A program made the position numbers and the translations under genes. The notes beneath the pieces were generated by a model. That model had not been told where the DNA came from and did not search any database. It worked only from the letters and a program-made list of their open reading frames with translations. Below, in pieces: positions 42,033 to 51,189 of a stretch of DNA of 60,938 nucleotides (position 1 is its first letter; every line of letters starts with the position of its first letter). Source of the DNA: Firm-13 sp964617375 (lineage in GTDB: Bacteria; Bacillota; Clostridia; Saccharofermentanales; Saccharofermentanaceae); the NCBI GenBank assembly GCA_964617375.1, contig CAZTXQ010000014.1, forward strand, positions 1-60,938. The letters run 5' to 3'.

Positions 42033-43901
42033 ATGTGCGGAATTGTAGGATATGTTGGAGAGTGTGACGCTCTTCCGATTTTGATGAAAGGCTTAAGAGG
42101 TCTGGAATACAGAGGGTATGACTCATCCGGCGTCGCTTTTATTGAAGACAACGAGATGAAGGTCATTAAGAAGAAAGGCCGTCTAAGCGTACTTGAAGAT
42201 CTGTTAAGAGAGCAGAAGTATCTTCCGTCCGACGGCTGTTCCGATTGCATAAGAGGAATTCACCTGGGAATCGGTCATACGCGCTGGGCGACACACGGTG
42301 CGCCCAATGACGAGAATTCACACCCGCATCTGTCGAACAACGGCCGGATCTGCGTCGTGCACAACGGCATCATTGAGAACTATATTGATTTGCGCAAACA
42401 CTTGATTGCCAAGGGCTACGAGTTTCTTTCCGAAACCGATACCGAGGTCATTGCACATCTGATCGAATACAATTACCTGAACCACTGCAGCGGCAATATC
42501 TTCGACGCCGTACAGATGACACTTCTTGAGCTCGAAGGTTCCTATGCTCTGGGTGTTCTTTGCACAGATTATCCGGATACGCTGATTGCTGCGCGAAAAG
42601 ACAGTCCGCTTGTCGTCGGAATCGGTAACGGAGCCAATTATGTTGCATCGGATATTCCGGCGCTCCTTAGCCATACGAGAGAAGTTCTTATTCTTGAGGA
42701 CAGCGAGATCGTCGAGATCAAAAAAGACTCGGTGAAGCTTTTCGGAATTCACGGCGAGCCGGTTGACCGTAAAGCCATTCATATCGACTGGGATGCAGAA
42801 GCGGCCGAAAAGGGCGGCTATGAGCATTTCATGATGAAAGAGATGAACGAGGAACCCAAAGTCGTAAGAGCGGCCATTGCTCCCAGAATCCGGAACGGTA
42901 AAATCTCTCTCGAGCAGTTTCCGCTGACCGCAGAAAGAATTAAGAACGCCAGCAACATTCATATCGTCGCCTGCGGTACGGCTTACCACGCCGGCTATGT
43001 GGGAAAATACGTCATCGAGAAGCTCTGCCGTATCCCGGTAATCGTGGATGTCGCCTCGGAATTCCGTTATCGCGACCCGCTTGTCGACGATCGCTCGATC
43101 GTAATCATCATCAGCCAGTCCGGCGAGACTCTCGACACTTTAGCGGCGATGCGCGAGGCGAAGTCGCTCGGGGCAACCGTTCTCTCGATCGTTAACGTCA
43201 TCGGCAGCTCGATCGCAAGAGAAGCCGACTATGTTCTTTACACGGCGGCCGGACCCGAGATTTCGGTGGCATCGACCAAGGCCTATAACACGCAGCTCTC
43301 CTGTATCTATCTTTTGGCTTTTCAGATGGCGTATCTGATCGGCCGTCTTACAGAGGAAGAGTATTTATACTATCAGGAGCAGCTGCTTCTGCTTCCGGAT
43401 ATGATCGCAGAAGTCCTTAAGGGACAGTCGGAGATACAGCGTTTTGCGTCACAGCACTACAATGCGGACAGCATTTTCTTTATCGGACGCGGCCTTGATT
43501 ATGCACTGTCGATGGAAGCGTCTCTAAAACTCAAGGAAATTTCCTATATTCATTCCGAGGCCTATCCGGGCGGAGAGCTGAAGCACGGAACGATCGCGCT
43601 GATCGAAAAAGGCACACTTGTCGTGTGCCCTCTTACGCAGGATAGTCTGATGGATAAGATGATCTCGAATATACAGGAAGTGAAGGCCAGAGGTGCCGTC
43701 GTTCTCGGTATCGCTACCGAAAAACAGACACGAGCCGCAGAGGTCTGCGACGAAGTCTTTTATATACCTTCCGTCGATCCGCTCCTGGCACCGGCCGTCG
43801 CGGTAACACCCTGCCAGCTCTTTGCATATTACATGGCCGTCAACAAAGGATGCGATGTCGATAAGCCGAGAAACCTCGCCAAGAGCGTCACTGTCGAATA
43901 A
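42033..43901 (+). CDS. glmS: Glutamine--fructose-6-phosphate aminotransferase
   Basis: The 622-residue enzyme starts with the nucleophile Cys2 (MCGIVGYVG). It has a type-II glutaminase domain (LGIGHTRWATHGAPNDENSH, HNGIIENY) and two SIS sugar-isomerase domains (IVACGTAYHAGY, ISQSGETLDTLAAM, FIGRGLDYALSMEASLKLKE). It feeds GlcN-6-P to GlmM. Only 36 bases separate it from glmM, too short for the glmS ribozyme, so control must be by other means. Confidence 0.96.
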   Translation: MCGIVGYVGECDALPILMKGLRGLEYRGYDSSGVAFIEDNEMKVIKKKGRLSVLEDLLREQKYLPSDGCSDCIRGIHLGIGHTRWATHGAPNDENSHPHLSNNGRICVVHNGIIENYIDLRKHLIAKGYEFLSETDTEVIAHLIEYNYLNHCSGNIFDAVQMTLLELEGSYALGVLCTDYPDTLIAARKDSPLVVGIGNGANYVASDIPALLSHTREVLILEDSEIVEIKKDSVKLFGIHGEPVDRKAIHIDWDAEAAEKGGYEHFMMKEMNEEPKVVRAAIAPRIRNGKISLEQFPLTAERIKNASNIHIVACGTAYHAGYVGKYVIEKLCRIPVIVDVASEFRYRDPLVDDRSIVIIISQSGETLDTLAAMREAKSLGATVLSIVNVIGSSIAREADYVLYTAAGPEISVASTKAYNTQLSCIYLLAFQMAYLIGRLTEEEYLYYQEQLLLLPDMIAEVLKGQSEIQRFASQHYNADSIFFIGRGLDYALSMEASLKLKEISYIHSEAYPGGELKHGTIALIEKGTLVVCPLTQDSLMDKMISNIQEVKARGAVVLGIATEKQTRAAEVCDEVFYIPSVDPLLAPAVAVTPCQLFAYYMAVNKGCDVDKPRNLAKSVTVE

Positions 43902-43910
43902 GAGACCGGG

Positions 43911-44777
43911 TCAGTCGTTCTTCAGAACAGCCCGGTACTCGGCGAGCCGCTTCTTCTGATCCTCGGGAAGCTCGGGATACTTAGGGTTGATCTCTTTCAA
44001 GGTGTCAAGAAGGATTTCGCTGACGAGCGCACGGGCGAACCATTTGTTGTCAGCCGGTACGACGTACCATGGCGCATATTCAGTCGCGGTGCTTTTGATC
44101 ATATCTTCGAAAGCGTTCTGATATTCGTGCCAGAGCTTGCGCTCCTCAAGATCGGCCGCACTGAATTTCCAGTTTTTGGAGGGGTCGTCGATGCGGGAGA
44201 GAATTCTGGCTTTCTGCTCTTTTTTCGAGACATGAAGAAAGATTTTCACGGGAATAATTCCGTTCTCGAAAAGATACCGTTCAAAATCGTTGATTTGGCG
44301 GTATCTTTTTTCCCAGATATCCGAAGTCACGCATTCCTTGGGAAGGGGCTGCTTCTCCGGAAGATTGTGTACTTTCGCGACAAGAACATCTTCATAATGG
44401 GAACGGTTGAAAATGCCGATGTTCCCGCGCATGGGAACTTCCTTTGCGATACGCCAGAGGTAATCATGATCCATTTCGGTTGACGACGGTGCCTTAAAGC
44501 AGGAGACCTGGCACCCCTGCGGATTGAGTCCGCTGGTTACGTGCTTAATTGTGCCGTCTTTTCCCGCGGCATCCATTGCCTGAATAATCAGGAGCACGGC
44601 ATGCGTGTTCTGCGCGTAAAGCTTGTCCTGAAGTTCGGCGATCTCCAGGATATTCTCGTGCATTTCGCCCTCAATTGCAGGCTCATCACTTTCGGAGTAG
44701 TGAAGGGTATCGTCACATTTTATCGAGGAGAGTTCGAAGTTCTTACCGTCCCTAATACAAAAAGATTTTGTTTTCAT
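43911..44777 (-). CDS. Polyphosphate kinase 2 family protein
   Basis: The 288-residue protein has the PPK2 core: Walker A-like QAMDAAGKDGTIKH, lid-type NPQGCQVSCFKAPSSTEMDHDYLWR, and Walker B-like NRSHYEDVLVAKVH. It ends KWFARALVSEILLDTLKEINPKYPE. The single-domain form transfers phosphate between polyphosphate and nucleotides (class I or III preference cannot be told). It converges on glmS with a nine-base gap. Confidence 0.92.
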   Translation of the reverse strand: MKTKSFCIRDGKNFELSSIKCDDTLHYSESDEPAIEGEMHENILEIAELQDKLYAQNTHAVLLIIQAMDAAGKDGTIKHVTSGLNPQGCQVSCFKAPSSTEMDHDYLWRIAKEVPMRGNIGIFNRSHYEDVLVAKVHNLPEKQPLPKECVTSDIWEKRYRQINDFERYLFENGIIPVKIFLHVSKKEQKARILSRIDDPSKNWKFSAADLEERKLWHEYQNAFEDMIKSTATEYAPWYVVPADNKWFARALVSEILLDTLKEINPKYPELPEDQKKRLAEYRAVLKND

Positions 44778-44916
44778 TGATGATATCGTACCGGCGTAAG
44801 ATCGAAAGGGAAAAATCAGGACCGGTACATTCTCCTTTCAAAAAGAATAAGGAATGTTCAGTCGAGTATTTTCATTTATACATATTGTAGCCTTTTTCCG
44901 GATCTGTTGTAAAGCG

Positions 44917-44956
44917 TTGACAATCGAATCGTGATTGTTATATTGTATATATAACA
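44917..44956 (+). promoter_or_regulatory. Promoter and 21-bp inverted repeat before the GntR gene
   Basis: TTGACA (44917-44922) and TATATT (44939-44944) are 16 bases apart. TGTTATAT (44936-44943) and ATATAACA (44949-44956) make a perfect inverted repeat around TGTAT that overlaps the -10 and start region. Its place directly before a YtrA-type regulator suggests autorepression. Confidence 0.7.
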
Positions 44957-44997
44957 GAAACCGTACGTAATCCGACACCGGGAAGGAGGGGGCAACC

Positions 44998-45393
44998 ATG
45001 CTTATATCGGTTGACTTCGGCAGCGAGACACCAATTTATATGCAAATTTACGAGCAGATTGTAATGGCAATAGCTTCCGGTAATCTCGTTCCGGGAGAAA
45101 GTCTTCCTTCCGTAAGAAGGCTGTCCGAAGATATCGGTGTAAATATACACACCGTAAACAAGACATATGCCATTCTTCGCGACGAAGGCTATCTGAAGAT
45201 GTTTCTCAGAACCGGGGCGGCTGTAGCCACCAAAATGCCGGATAAGGAGAATATTTATCCGGCGATGAACGATAAATTGAGACAGCTTTCGGCTCAGGCT
45301 TCGATCCACGGAATTACGGAAGACGAGTTTCTCAAAATGGCCGCGGATGCGTATGCCGAATCCACGAAAGGGAAGAGCGGGAACATATTATGA
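44998..45393 (+). CDS. YtrA-subfamily GntR regulator
   Basis: GGAGGGGG lies before the ATG. The 131-residue protein has an N-terminal winged helix of the GntR type (TPIYMQIYEQIVMAIASGNL, SLPSVRRLSEDIGVNIHTVNKTYAIL) and only a short helical tail. This is the YtrA form, which pairs with membrane or ABC operons. It overlaps the next gene by four bases (ATGA). Confidence 0.93.
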   Translation: MLISVDFGSETPIYMQIYEQIVMAIASGNLVPGESLPSVRRLSEDIGVNIHTVNKTYAILRDEGYLKMFLRTGAAVATKMPDKENIYPAMNDKLRQLSAQASIHGITEDEFLKMAADAYAESTKGKSGNIL

Positions 45394-46577
45394 TGAACGG
45401 ATTGGAAGACAGCTCCTTTTATATCTTTATACTAAGCGAGGTGATTACGTTACTGACGGGAGCCCTGCTAACGGTTATTCCGTCAATCAACAGGCAAGGA
45501 CTTCTATTTGGCGTCAGAGTTCCCGAAGCCGCGCAAAACGATATGAGCGCCGTTCGGATTAAGCGTCTTTATTATGCGGGTATGTCGCTTTTCACCGTGT
45601 TGGATCTGGCCGCCGGAGCCGCCCTTTATTTTGCCAAACCTGCCTCAGCGCTTCTCTTAAGCCTTTATCAGCCGACGCTTCTTCTCGCAGCGCAGATTCT
45701 TTTTTATCTTCCCCTTCGAAAAAAAACCCTCGCTCTTAAGGCGGAGAAGGATTGGAAAGTGCGGTATACGGGGGTTTCGGAGACGAGGGTATCCCGCGAA
45801 CGGGGACGTCTTCAGAATTTGCCCTGGACCTGGTATATTGTCTCGTTTATTCTTTGTGTCCTGGCGGTTGCCTTTGGGTTATACATCTATCCGACCATTC
45901 CGGATATCCTCATTAAGCACTGGGATATCAATATGACACCGGATGCCTGGGCGCCCAAATCCATCGCATCGGTCCTTGCGCTTCCCCTGGTCGCGTTCGG
46001 GATGATTCTACTTATGCTCGGCAGCAATATTCTTATTTATTTTACCAAGCTGCAGGTGTCGCCTGAGAATCCGGTGCTTTCCTTCGCGCAGCACAGGCAG
46101 TACAGAAGACTGACCGGACATATGCTCGGATTTATCACTCTGCTTATCACCATAACCTTCCTGCTGATTATGCCAATGACTTTGAACCTCTATATTCCCA
46201 CTTTTCCACAGATGATGACGGCCATTCTGGTTCTTACGGTTCTGATGATCGCTCCCGCGATTCTCGTCGCGGTAAAAGCCGGGCAGGGCGGCAGCAAATT
46301 GAAGCCGGTTCTGACAGCAAGAGAGATGGAAGAAGCAAAAACCGTGTCCGGTTCCGTCATTCCGGTTCGGATCGACCGGACCGATGACGCATTCTGGAAG
46401 CTCGGCCTTTTCTATTACAACAAAGAGGATCCGAGCTTTCTGGTAGAGGATCGCTTCGGAAATAGCGGCGGTCTCAATTATGCGAGACCGGCGGGAATTG
46501 TCGTCGCCGCTTTGATCATACTTTTGACTCTGTCTGTGTATGTTTTTTCAACGCTGCTTTTTGCCGGACTATTTTGA
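45390..46577 (+). CDS. DUF1648/DUF5808-family membrane protein
   Basis: The 395-residue protein has about nine hydrophobic segments. The DUF1648 motif IPDILIKHWDINMTPDAWAPKS lies near the middle, and the DUF5808 signature (DDAFWKLGLFYYNKEDPSF…EDRFG) near the C-terminus. Such proteins are often paired with YtrA regulators and two of the group act in bacteriocin or antibiotic tolerance (SdpI relatives); here the role is unknown. Translationally coupled to the regulator. Confidence 0.87.
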   Translation: MMNGLEDSSFYIFILSEVITLLTGALLTVIPSINRQGLLFGVRVPEAAQNDMSAVRIKRLYYAGMSLFTVLDLAAGAALYFAKPASALLLSLYQPTLLLAAQILFYLPLRKKTLALKAEKDWKVRYTGVSETRVSRERGRLQNLPWTWYIVSFILCVLAVAFGLYIYPTIPDILIKHWDINMTPDAWAPKSIASVLALPLVAFGMILLMLGSNILIYFTKLQVSPENPVLSFAQHRQYRRLTGHMLGFITLLITITFLLIMPMTLNLYIPTFPQMMTAILVLTVLMIAPAILVAVKAGQGGSKLKPVLTAREMEEAKTVSGSVIPVRIDRTDDAFWKLGLFYYNKEDPSFLVEDRFGNSGGLNYARPAGIVVAALIILLTLSVYVFSTLLFAGLF

Positions 46578-46627
46578 GGATTTTCGCGGCGTATAGCGAC
46601 GGAGCTTTCCGAAACTGATACAATAAG

Positions 46628-46663
46628 TGCTGTGCTCCGGTTTTGGGAGCACGGCATTTTTTT
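46628..46663 (+). terminator. Intrinsic terminator
   Basis: TGCTGTGCTCC pairs with GGAGCACGGCA (one G-T pair) and seven T follow. The ribosome-binding site of the next gene lies just behind it, so that gene needs its own promoter or read-through. Confidence 0.85.
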
Positions 46664-46678
46664 GTAAAGGAAGATTGT

Positions 46679-47353
46679 ATGAAAAAATATATCAGAATTG
46701 AAGATCTTCTTGACCTGAGCAAGACCATCGCCGTCGATTTGTTTGAAGGCAGAGAGTATCCGTGGGAAGTGCTTTGTGATATCAGGGAATTCATAAGACG
46801 CATCGGTCCATCTCTGGACCCGGCGCTTTACGAGAAGACCGGCGATGACATCTGGATCTCGAGAACCGCCAAAGTATTTCCTTCGGCATCTATAACCGGA
46901 CCGTGCATCATAGACCACGATGCCGAGATCCGTCATTGTGCTTTTATCCGGGGGAGCGCTATTGTCGGCAAGAATGCTGTCGTCGGCAATTCTACGGAGC
47001 TGAAGAACGTCATTCTATTCGACAACGTTCAGGTTCCTCACTACAATTATGTAGGGGACTCTGTGCTCGGTTACAAAGCACATATGGGAGCCGGGGCAAT
47101 CACTTCGAACGTCAAGGCGGACCGTAAGCCGACGGTTGTCGCGCTCGGAGAAGACGAGGCGATCGAGACCGGACTTAAGAAGTTCGGCGCGATTCTCGGT
47201 GATTATGCCGAAATCGGATGCAATGCCGTCCTGAATCCGGCGACGGTAATCGGCAGAAATTCAAATGTGTATCCGCTCGCTTTTGTCCGCGGCTATGTTC
47301 CGGCCGACAGCATTTTCAAAAAGGCCGGAAGTGTAGTCAAGAAGAACGATTAA
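46679..47353 (+). CDS. Left-handed beta-helix (hexapeptide) sugar-nucleotide protein
   Basis: AAAGGAAG precedes ATG 46679 (224 aa). An N-terminal helical part is followed by hexapeptide repeats: SASITGPCIIDHDAEIRHCA, IRGSAIVGKNAVVG, and, after NYVGDSVLGYKAHMGAGAI, GDYAEIGCNAVLNPATVIG. It resembles the C-terminal acetyltransferase-type half of GlmU and is usually labelled UDP-N-acetylglucosamine pyrophosphorylase-like. The nucleotidyltransferase half is absent, so it likely acts as an acyltransferase or partner. Confidence 0.82.
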   Translation: MKKYIRIEDLLDLSKTIAVDLFEGREYPWEVLCDIREFIRRIGPSLDPALYEKTGDDIWISRTAKVFPSASITGPCIIDHDAEIRHCAFIRGSAIVGKNAVVGNSTELKNVILFDNVQVPHYNYVGDSVLGYKAHMGAGAITSNVKADRKPTVVALGEDEAIETGLKKFGAILGDYAEIGCNAVLNPATVIGRNSNVYPLAFVRGYVPADSIFKKAGSVVKKND

Positions 47354-47394
47354 GAGTTGGCCGTGAATTACGGCATCGGGCTCGCAAAGTATAG

Positions 47395-47424
47395 AAAAAC
47401 CCTTCCGCAGTGCTGCGGAAGGGT
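47395..47424 (-). terminator. Terminator of the HEAT-repeat gene
   Basis: ACCCTTCCGCA and TGCGGAAGGGT pair around GTGC. On the minus strand a T run follows, which suits the gene at 47456-47797. Confidence 0.8.
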
Positions 47425-47455
47425 CATAATTCTTGAATCTATATGAAATGTGATG

Positions 47456-47797
47456 TCAGATAACCGGTTTGCGGATCTTCTCATAAGCTTTGTGTGCGAC
47501 GACCCGGACATCCGGATCGGGATCCGAAAAAGCGAGCTTCTTCAAATACTCTTCACAATGCTTAGCGTTAATCAGTGCTACGGACTCTGCGGCAGCTGCT
47601 CTGACGCCCGGAACGGAATCTCTAAGAAGAGGAATCAACTGCATTCCTGCCTCGTATGAAGGAATCTGTCCAAGTGCTTTGGCAACCGCGGCTCTTACTT
47701 CGTCATCCGGATCGTCTATCATCTTATCAAGCGCCCCAAGATTGTGCTTCTTACCGAGCTTTTCAATCTTCTCGATCACTCTCTCAATTCTTGCCAT
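47456..47797 (-). CDS. HEAT-repeat protein (113 aa)
   Basis: The protein consists of three HEAT/PBS-lyase-type repeats: LDKMIDDPDDEVRAAVAKAL, LIPLLRDSVPGVRAAAAESV and LAFSDPDPDVRVVAHKAY. It is a small cytoplasmic scaffold; no enzymatic residues are visible. It is the sole gene on its strand here, with its own terminator. Partner unknown. Confidence 0.9.
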   Translation of the reverse strand: MARIERVIEKIEKLGKKHNLGALDKMIDDPDDEVRAAVAKALGQIPSYEAGMQLIPLLRDSVPGVRAAAAESVALINAKHCEEYLKKLAFSDPDPDVRVVAHKAYEKIRKPVI

Positions 47798-47980
47798 AAT
47801 TTTCGCCCCCTCAAGGATCTTTCTTAAATAAATTATGCGCTGTTCAACAGTAAAATACTAGTTGTTGGTTTAGAAATTTTGTAAAGAAAGTGTGTCGCTT
47901 TTGTGAATGACAGAACCCCGACAAACATATCAGTCAAAACCTCATTTTTTCAAGATTAGCGCGTAACGTTATGCTCTTTA

Positions 47981-48009
47981 CTGGTTTTTTAACGATAATA
48001 TGGTATAAT
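47981..48009 (+). promoter_or_regulatory. Extended -10 promoter before the GH5 gene
   Basis: TATAAT (48004-48009) is preceded by TGG, an extended -10. The -35 (CTGGTT, 47981-47986, 17-base spacing) is weak. The rest of the 300-base gap 47798-48097 is AT-rich and shows no gene. Confidence 0.45.
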
Positions 48010-48097
48010 TTGATTAAAATTGATCAAAAAAGCGTGAGTATCTTATTTCGGATCTGCAGTAGAAAAATCGATTCAAAAGCATTGGAGAGAACAAACA

Positions 48098-49297
48098 ATG
48101 TGTAGGAAATGTGGCATGATGGTTCTGGTATTCGTTTTATTATCGACCGTGATTTCGGGATGCGCCGGTTCTCCCTCAGGCACCTCCGTGACGGATTTAT
48201 CCGCCGGCACTGAGCAGACTGTTGTGACTTCCGCGGAGACAACCGCCGCGGAAACAACGGCCGTCGAGACAACCGCCGCAGAAACGACCAAAGAAGAAAC
48301 CTATGTAACCAGTACCGCGGTCGTTACGACCAGAATTGCCGATCAGTACGGCGCACTGCAGGTAATCGGCACGAATCTTTGCGATTCGGCGGGAAACCCG
48401 ATTCAGCTTAAAGGAATGAGCACACACGGCATTCACGCCATCGGTGACTTTTTAACAAAAGACAGCGTTCAGACGCTGGCCGAAGACTGGGGATGCTCCG
48501 TAATCCGACTGGCACTTTATACGGAAGAGAGCGGATACCTGACTTACCCCGAGAAGTATTACGAAGCTCTATGCAACGGCGTTGATCTTTGCATTGCACA
48601 GGGCGTATATGTAATCATTGACTGGCACATTTTAGGCGACGGCAACCCCATGACTCATATAGATGAAGCGATTGATTTTTTTGATCGCATTTCCGAGAAA
48701 TACGGCGATAATCCGAATGTTATTTATGAGATATGCAACGAGCCCAACAGCGGCAAGCTCGGAAGAGCCGAGCAGCAGATCACCTGGGCCGGCGATGTCA
48801 AGCCCTACGCGGAACAAGTTGTCGCGACGATTCGAGCGAACGACCCCGACAATATCATCATTATCGGATCTCCGACCTGGAGCGAAGATATGGATATAGC
48901 GGCGGCTGATCCGGTCGAAGGAACGAACCTCATGTACACGCTGCATTTCTATGTCGGGTCCAACGGACAGGAGCTTCGGGACAAGGTGGACAAAGCGATC
49001 GAGCTCGGAGCGGCCATTTTCGTAACAGAGTGGGGAACGACCGGAAGCACGGGAAACGGCGCACTTTATCTGGACGAGGCGGATGAATGGCTTTCCTATT
49101 TGGATGAAAACATGATAAGCTGGTGTAACTGGTCCATTGGAAGCTCGATAGCGGAGAAATCCAATGCGCTTAAAATGAGCTCGGATATTCTTACTCCCGA
49201 GCAAAAAGCGGCAGCGCACTGGCCGGACAACTTTATTACGAAATCGGGACTGTACATCAGAAGCAAACTTCTGAACATCCCTTACACCGAAAGCTGA
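48098..49297 (+). CDS. Glycoside hydrolase family 5 lipoprotein (cellulase-type)
   Basis: The 399-residue protein has a lipobox VISGC (Cys22), a Thr/Glu/Ala-rich linker (about 38-68) and a GH5 TIM-barrel. The barrel has GMSTHGIHAIG, YVIIDWHILGDG, the acid/base Glu215 in YEICNEPNSG and nucleophile Glu311 in FVTEWGTTG. It should cut beta-1,4-glucans or related glycans while anchored outside the membrane. No cohesin, dockerin or carbohydrate-binding module is present. CapA follows 14 bases after the stop. Confidence 0.92.
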   Translation: MCRKCGMMVLVFVLLSTVISGCAGSPSGTSVTDLSAGTEQTVVTSAETTAAETTAVETTAAETTKEETYVTSTAVVTTRIADQYGALQVIGTNLCDSAGNPIQLKGMSTHGIHAIGDFLTKDSVQTLAEDWGCSVIRLALYTEESGYLTYPEKYYEALCNGVDLCIAQGVYVIIDWHILGDGNPMTHIDEAIDFFDRISEKYGDNPNVIYEICNEPNSGKLGRAEQQITWAGDVKPYAEQVVATIRANDPDNIIIIGSPTWSEDMDIAAADPVEGTNLMYTLHFYVGSNGQELRDKVDKAIELGAAIFVTEWGTTGSTGNGALYLDEADEWLSYLDENMISWCNWSIGSSIAEKSNALKMSSDILTPEQKAAAHWPDNFITKSGLYIRSKLLNIPYTES

Positions 49298-49311
49298 GGA
49301 ACTGACAAGAA

Positions 49312-50556
49312 ATGCCAAAACCGTTCCGACTAATCCCTGTCATCGTACTTTTGATCGCGTTATCCGGCTGTTCGCTTTCTGCGGCATCCCGGACGCAGGA
49401 CAGTGCACCGGTCAGACCGGATGCCGGTATATTCGCAGAGGATAATACCGCCGCAGCAACGGCTGAAACCACGGCGATGCCGACACCTGCTCCAACGGCA
49501 ACCCCTGCACCGACATCGACCCCCACACCGACTCCGACTCCCGTGCCGACGGAGAAAAACATCGTGATCAGCTTTACCGGCGACTGTACACTCGGCCAGG
49601 ACACCGGCCTCGAAGGCAACAGCAACAGTTTTGCCCAAGTCGTCGGAACCGATTATAAATACCCTTTCAAGAATACCCTCGACATCCTCGGTCAGGACGA
49701 TATGACGCTTGTCAATTTTGAAGGAACGCTTACGGATTCGAATTCGCCGCGCGAAAAGGAATTCACATTCAAGGGTCCTTTGGACTATGTAAACATTCTG
49801 ACCGAAGGCAGCGTAGAGGCCGTCAATCTGGCAAATAACCACTCCTTCGATTACTGGCAGACCGGTCTTACCGACACCGAAAACACGCTGGATTCGGCCG
49901 GAATCAAATGGAGCCTCGACGCCAATTACGCGATCTATGAGACGAACGGCGTGAAAATCGGTATGGCAGGATTCTGTTTTCCATGGGAATTGCAGCCGAT
50001 TTATGACGCGATCGACTATTTGAGATCCGAGGGATGTGAAATCGTCATCATTTCCGTTCACGCGGGTGTCGAGAAAATGTATGAGCCTGAGGCAGCGCAG
50101 GTCAATATGGCGCATGCGATTCTGGATTACGGCGCTGATATTTATGTAGGGCATCACCCTCACAGACTGCAGCCGATTGAAGAATACAACGGCAAATACA
50201 TCCTTTACAGTCTTTCGAACTTTACATTCGGAGGGCAGCCGAATCTTACCGACAAAGACACAGCGATCGTACAGTGTACGTTTACCATATCCCTTGCAAC
50301 CGATCAGGTCACAGGCTATAAACTCCATGTCATCCCGTTTTCCATGACGACGACATTCCCCGGAAACGATTATTGTCCGATTCCTTATGATAAGGACTCG
50401 GACGGGTATAAGAGTGTCATGGAGAAGCTGAACTGGTCAGACGAAATGGAAGATCCAGCCGGAACAGCCGATCCTGCTGCAACAGCGACTCCAGCCGGAA
50501 CAGCGACTCCTGCTGCAACAGCGGATCCTGCCGGAACCGTTACGCCTTCTCCCTGA
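49312..50556 (+). CDS. CapA-family lipoprotein (PGA_cap metallophosphatase)
   Basis: The 414-residue protein has a lipobox ALSGC (Cys20), a Pro/Thr-rich linker (about 55-82), and a calcineurin-like fold typical of CapA/PgsA. The metal motifs are FTGDCTLGQD, FEGTLTD, VNLANNHSFDY, ISVHAG and GHHPHRLQP. CapA homologues act with poly-gamma-glutamate polymerases; no capB or capC is here, so another envelope role is likely. The C-terminus ends in Thr/Ala/Pro/Gly repeats. Confidence 0.9.
   Translation: MPKPFRLIPVIVLLIALSGCSLSAASRTQDSAPVRPDAGIFAEDNTAAATAETTAMPTPAPTATPAPTSTPTPTPTPVPTEKNIVISFTGDCTLGQDTGLEGNSNSFAQVVGTDYKYPFKNTLDILGQDDMTLVNFEGTLTDSNSPREKEFTFKGPLDYVNILTEGSVEAVNLANNHSFDYWQTGLTDTENTLDSAGIKWSLDANYAIYETNGVKIGMAGFCFPWELQPIYDAIDYLRSEGCEIVIISVHAGVEKMYEPEAAQVNMAHAILDYGADIYVGHHPHRLQPIEEYNGKYILYSLSNFTFGGQPNLTDKDTAIVQCTFTISLATDQVTGYKLHVIPFSMTTTFPGNDYCPIPYDKDSDGYKSVMEKLNWSDEMEDPAGTADPAATATPAGTATPAATADPAGTVTPSP
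50458..50537 (+). repeat. In-gene 36-bp tandem repeat (CapA tail)
   Basis: GCCGGAAC recurs at 50458, 50494 and 50530, exactly 36 bases (12 codons) apart. It encodes AGTADPAATATP / AGTATPAATADP. Copy number is likely to vary between strains. Confidence 0.8.
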
Positions 50557-50580
50557 TCGCATACCCTGCAGGGTGTGTGC

Positions 50581-50619
50581 GTTCGCAACATTGACGAACG
50601 GGACATACCTTGTTACTAT
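50581..50619 (+). promoter_or_regulatory. Purine-operon promoter with inverted repeat
   Basis: TTGACG (50591-50596) and TACTAT (50614-50619) are 17 bases apart. GTTCG (50581-50585) and CGAAC (50595-50599) form an inverted repeat over the -35. The CGAAC core recalls PurBox sequences of Bacillus PurR, but spacing differs, so the assignment is tentative. Confidence 0.45.
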
Positions 50620-50669
50620 TCTTTAGTGAACAGGAAGTTTTTTGGGGCTTCCGGAAAGCGGTGTGATGT

Positions 50670-51179
50670 ATGGCTCAGTTAAAGGTCCTTGTCGTCATGG
50701 GAAGTGACTCCGATTTTCCGGTTATGGAGAGCTGCTTCAAGCTGCTTTCGAAGTTCGAAATCCCATACGAAGCGAAAATCTGCTCCGCACACCGTTCGCC
50801 GTATCTTGCGTCGGAGCTTGCCTCTTCCGCTAAGGAACAGGGTTACGGCGTGATTATTGCCGCTGCCGGCCTTGCGGCGCATTTGCCCGGCGTGCTGGCT
50901 GCTTATACAATTCTTCCGGTGATCGGCGTCCCCTGCAAAGGCGGCGCACTTCAGGGTGTGGACGCACTTTATGCGATCGTACAGATGCCGACCGGCATAC
51001 CGGTTGCGACTGTCGCGATCGACGGCGCCGCGAATGCTGCAATTCTCGCGGCCCAGATTCTGGCGCTTTCCGATACCGGACTTGAATCGAAACTGATCCT
51101 TTACAAGAAAGAACTGGAGGCCTCCGTTTCCAAACGAAACGAGAGACTTGCCGAGAAATTATCATCAATCGGGGAGTGA
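50670..51179 (+). CDS. purE: N5-carboxyaminoimidazole ribonucleotide mutase
   Basis: The 169-residue protein has the class I PurE motifs: VMGSDSDFPVMESC, SAHRSPYLASELA, AAGLAAHLPGVLAAYTILPVIGVP and MPTGIPVATVAID. It moves the carboxyl group of N5-CAIR to form CAIR in purine synthesis. No purK is next to it; N5-CAIR would be made elsewhere. First gene of the purine block. Confidence 0.96.
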   Translation: MAQLKVLVVMGSDSDFPVMESCFKLLSKFEIPYEAKICSAHRSPYLASELASSAKEQGYGVIIAAAGLAAHLPGVLAAYTILPVIGVPCKGGALQGVDALYAIVQMPTGIPVATVAIDGAANAAILAAQILALSDTGLESKLILYKKELEASVSKRNERLAEKLSSIGE

Positions 51180-51189
51180 AGCGGATACA

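Noticed and set aside
45030..45056. CCAATTTATATGCA in the GntR gene looks like the 10.7-kb array
   Set aside because: It encodes the conserved PIYMQIYEQI of YtrA proteins; the match to the array is chance.
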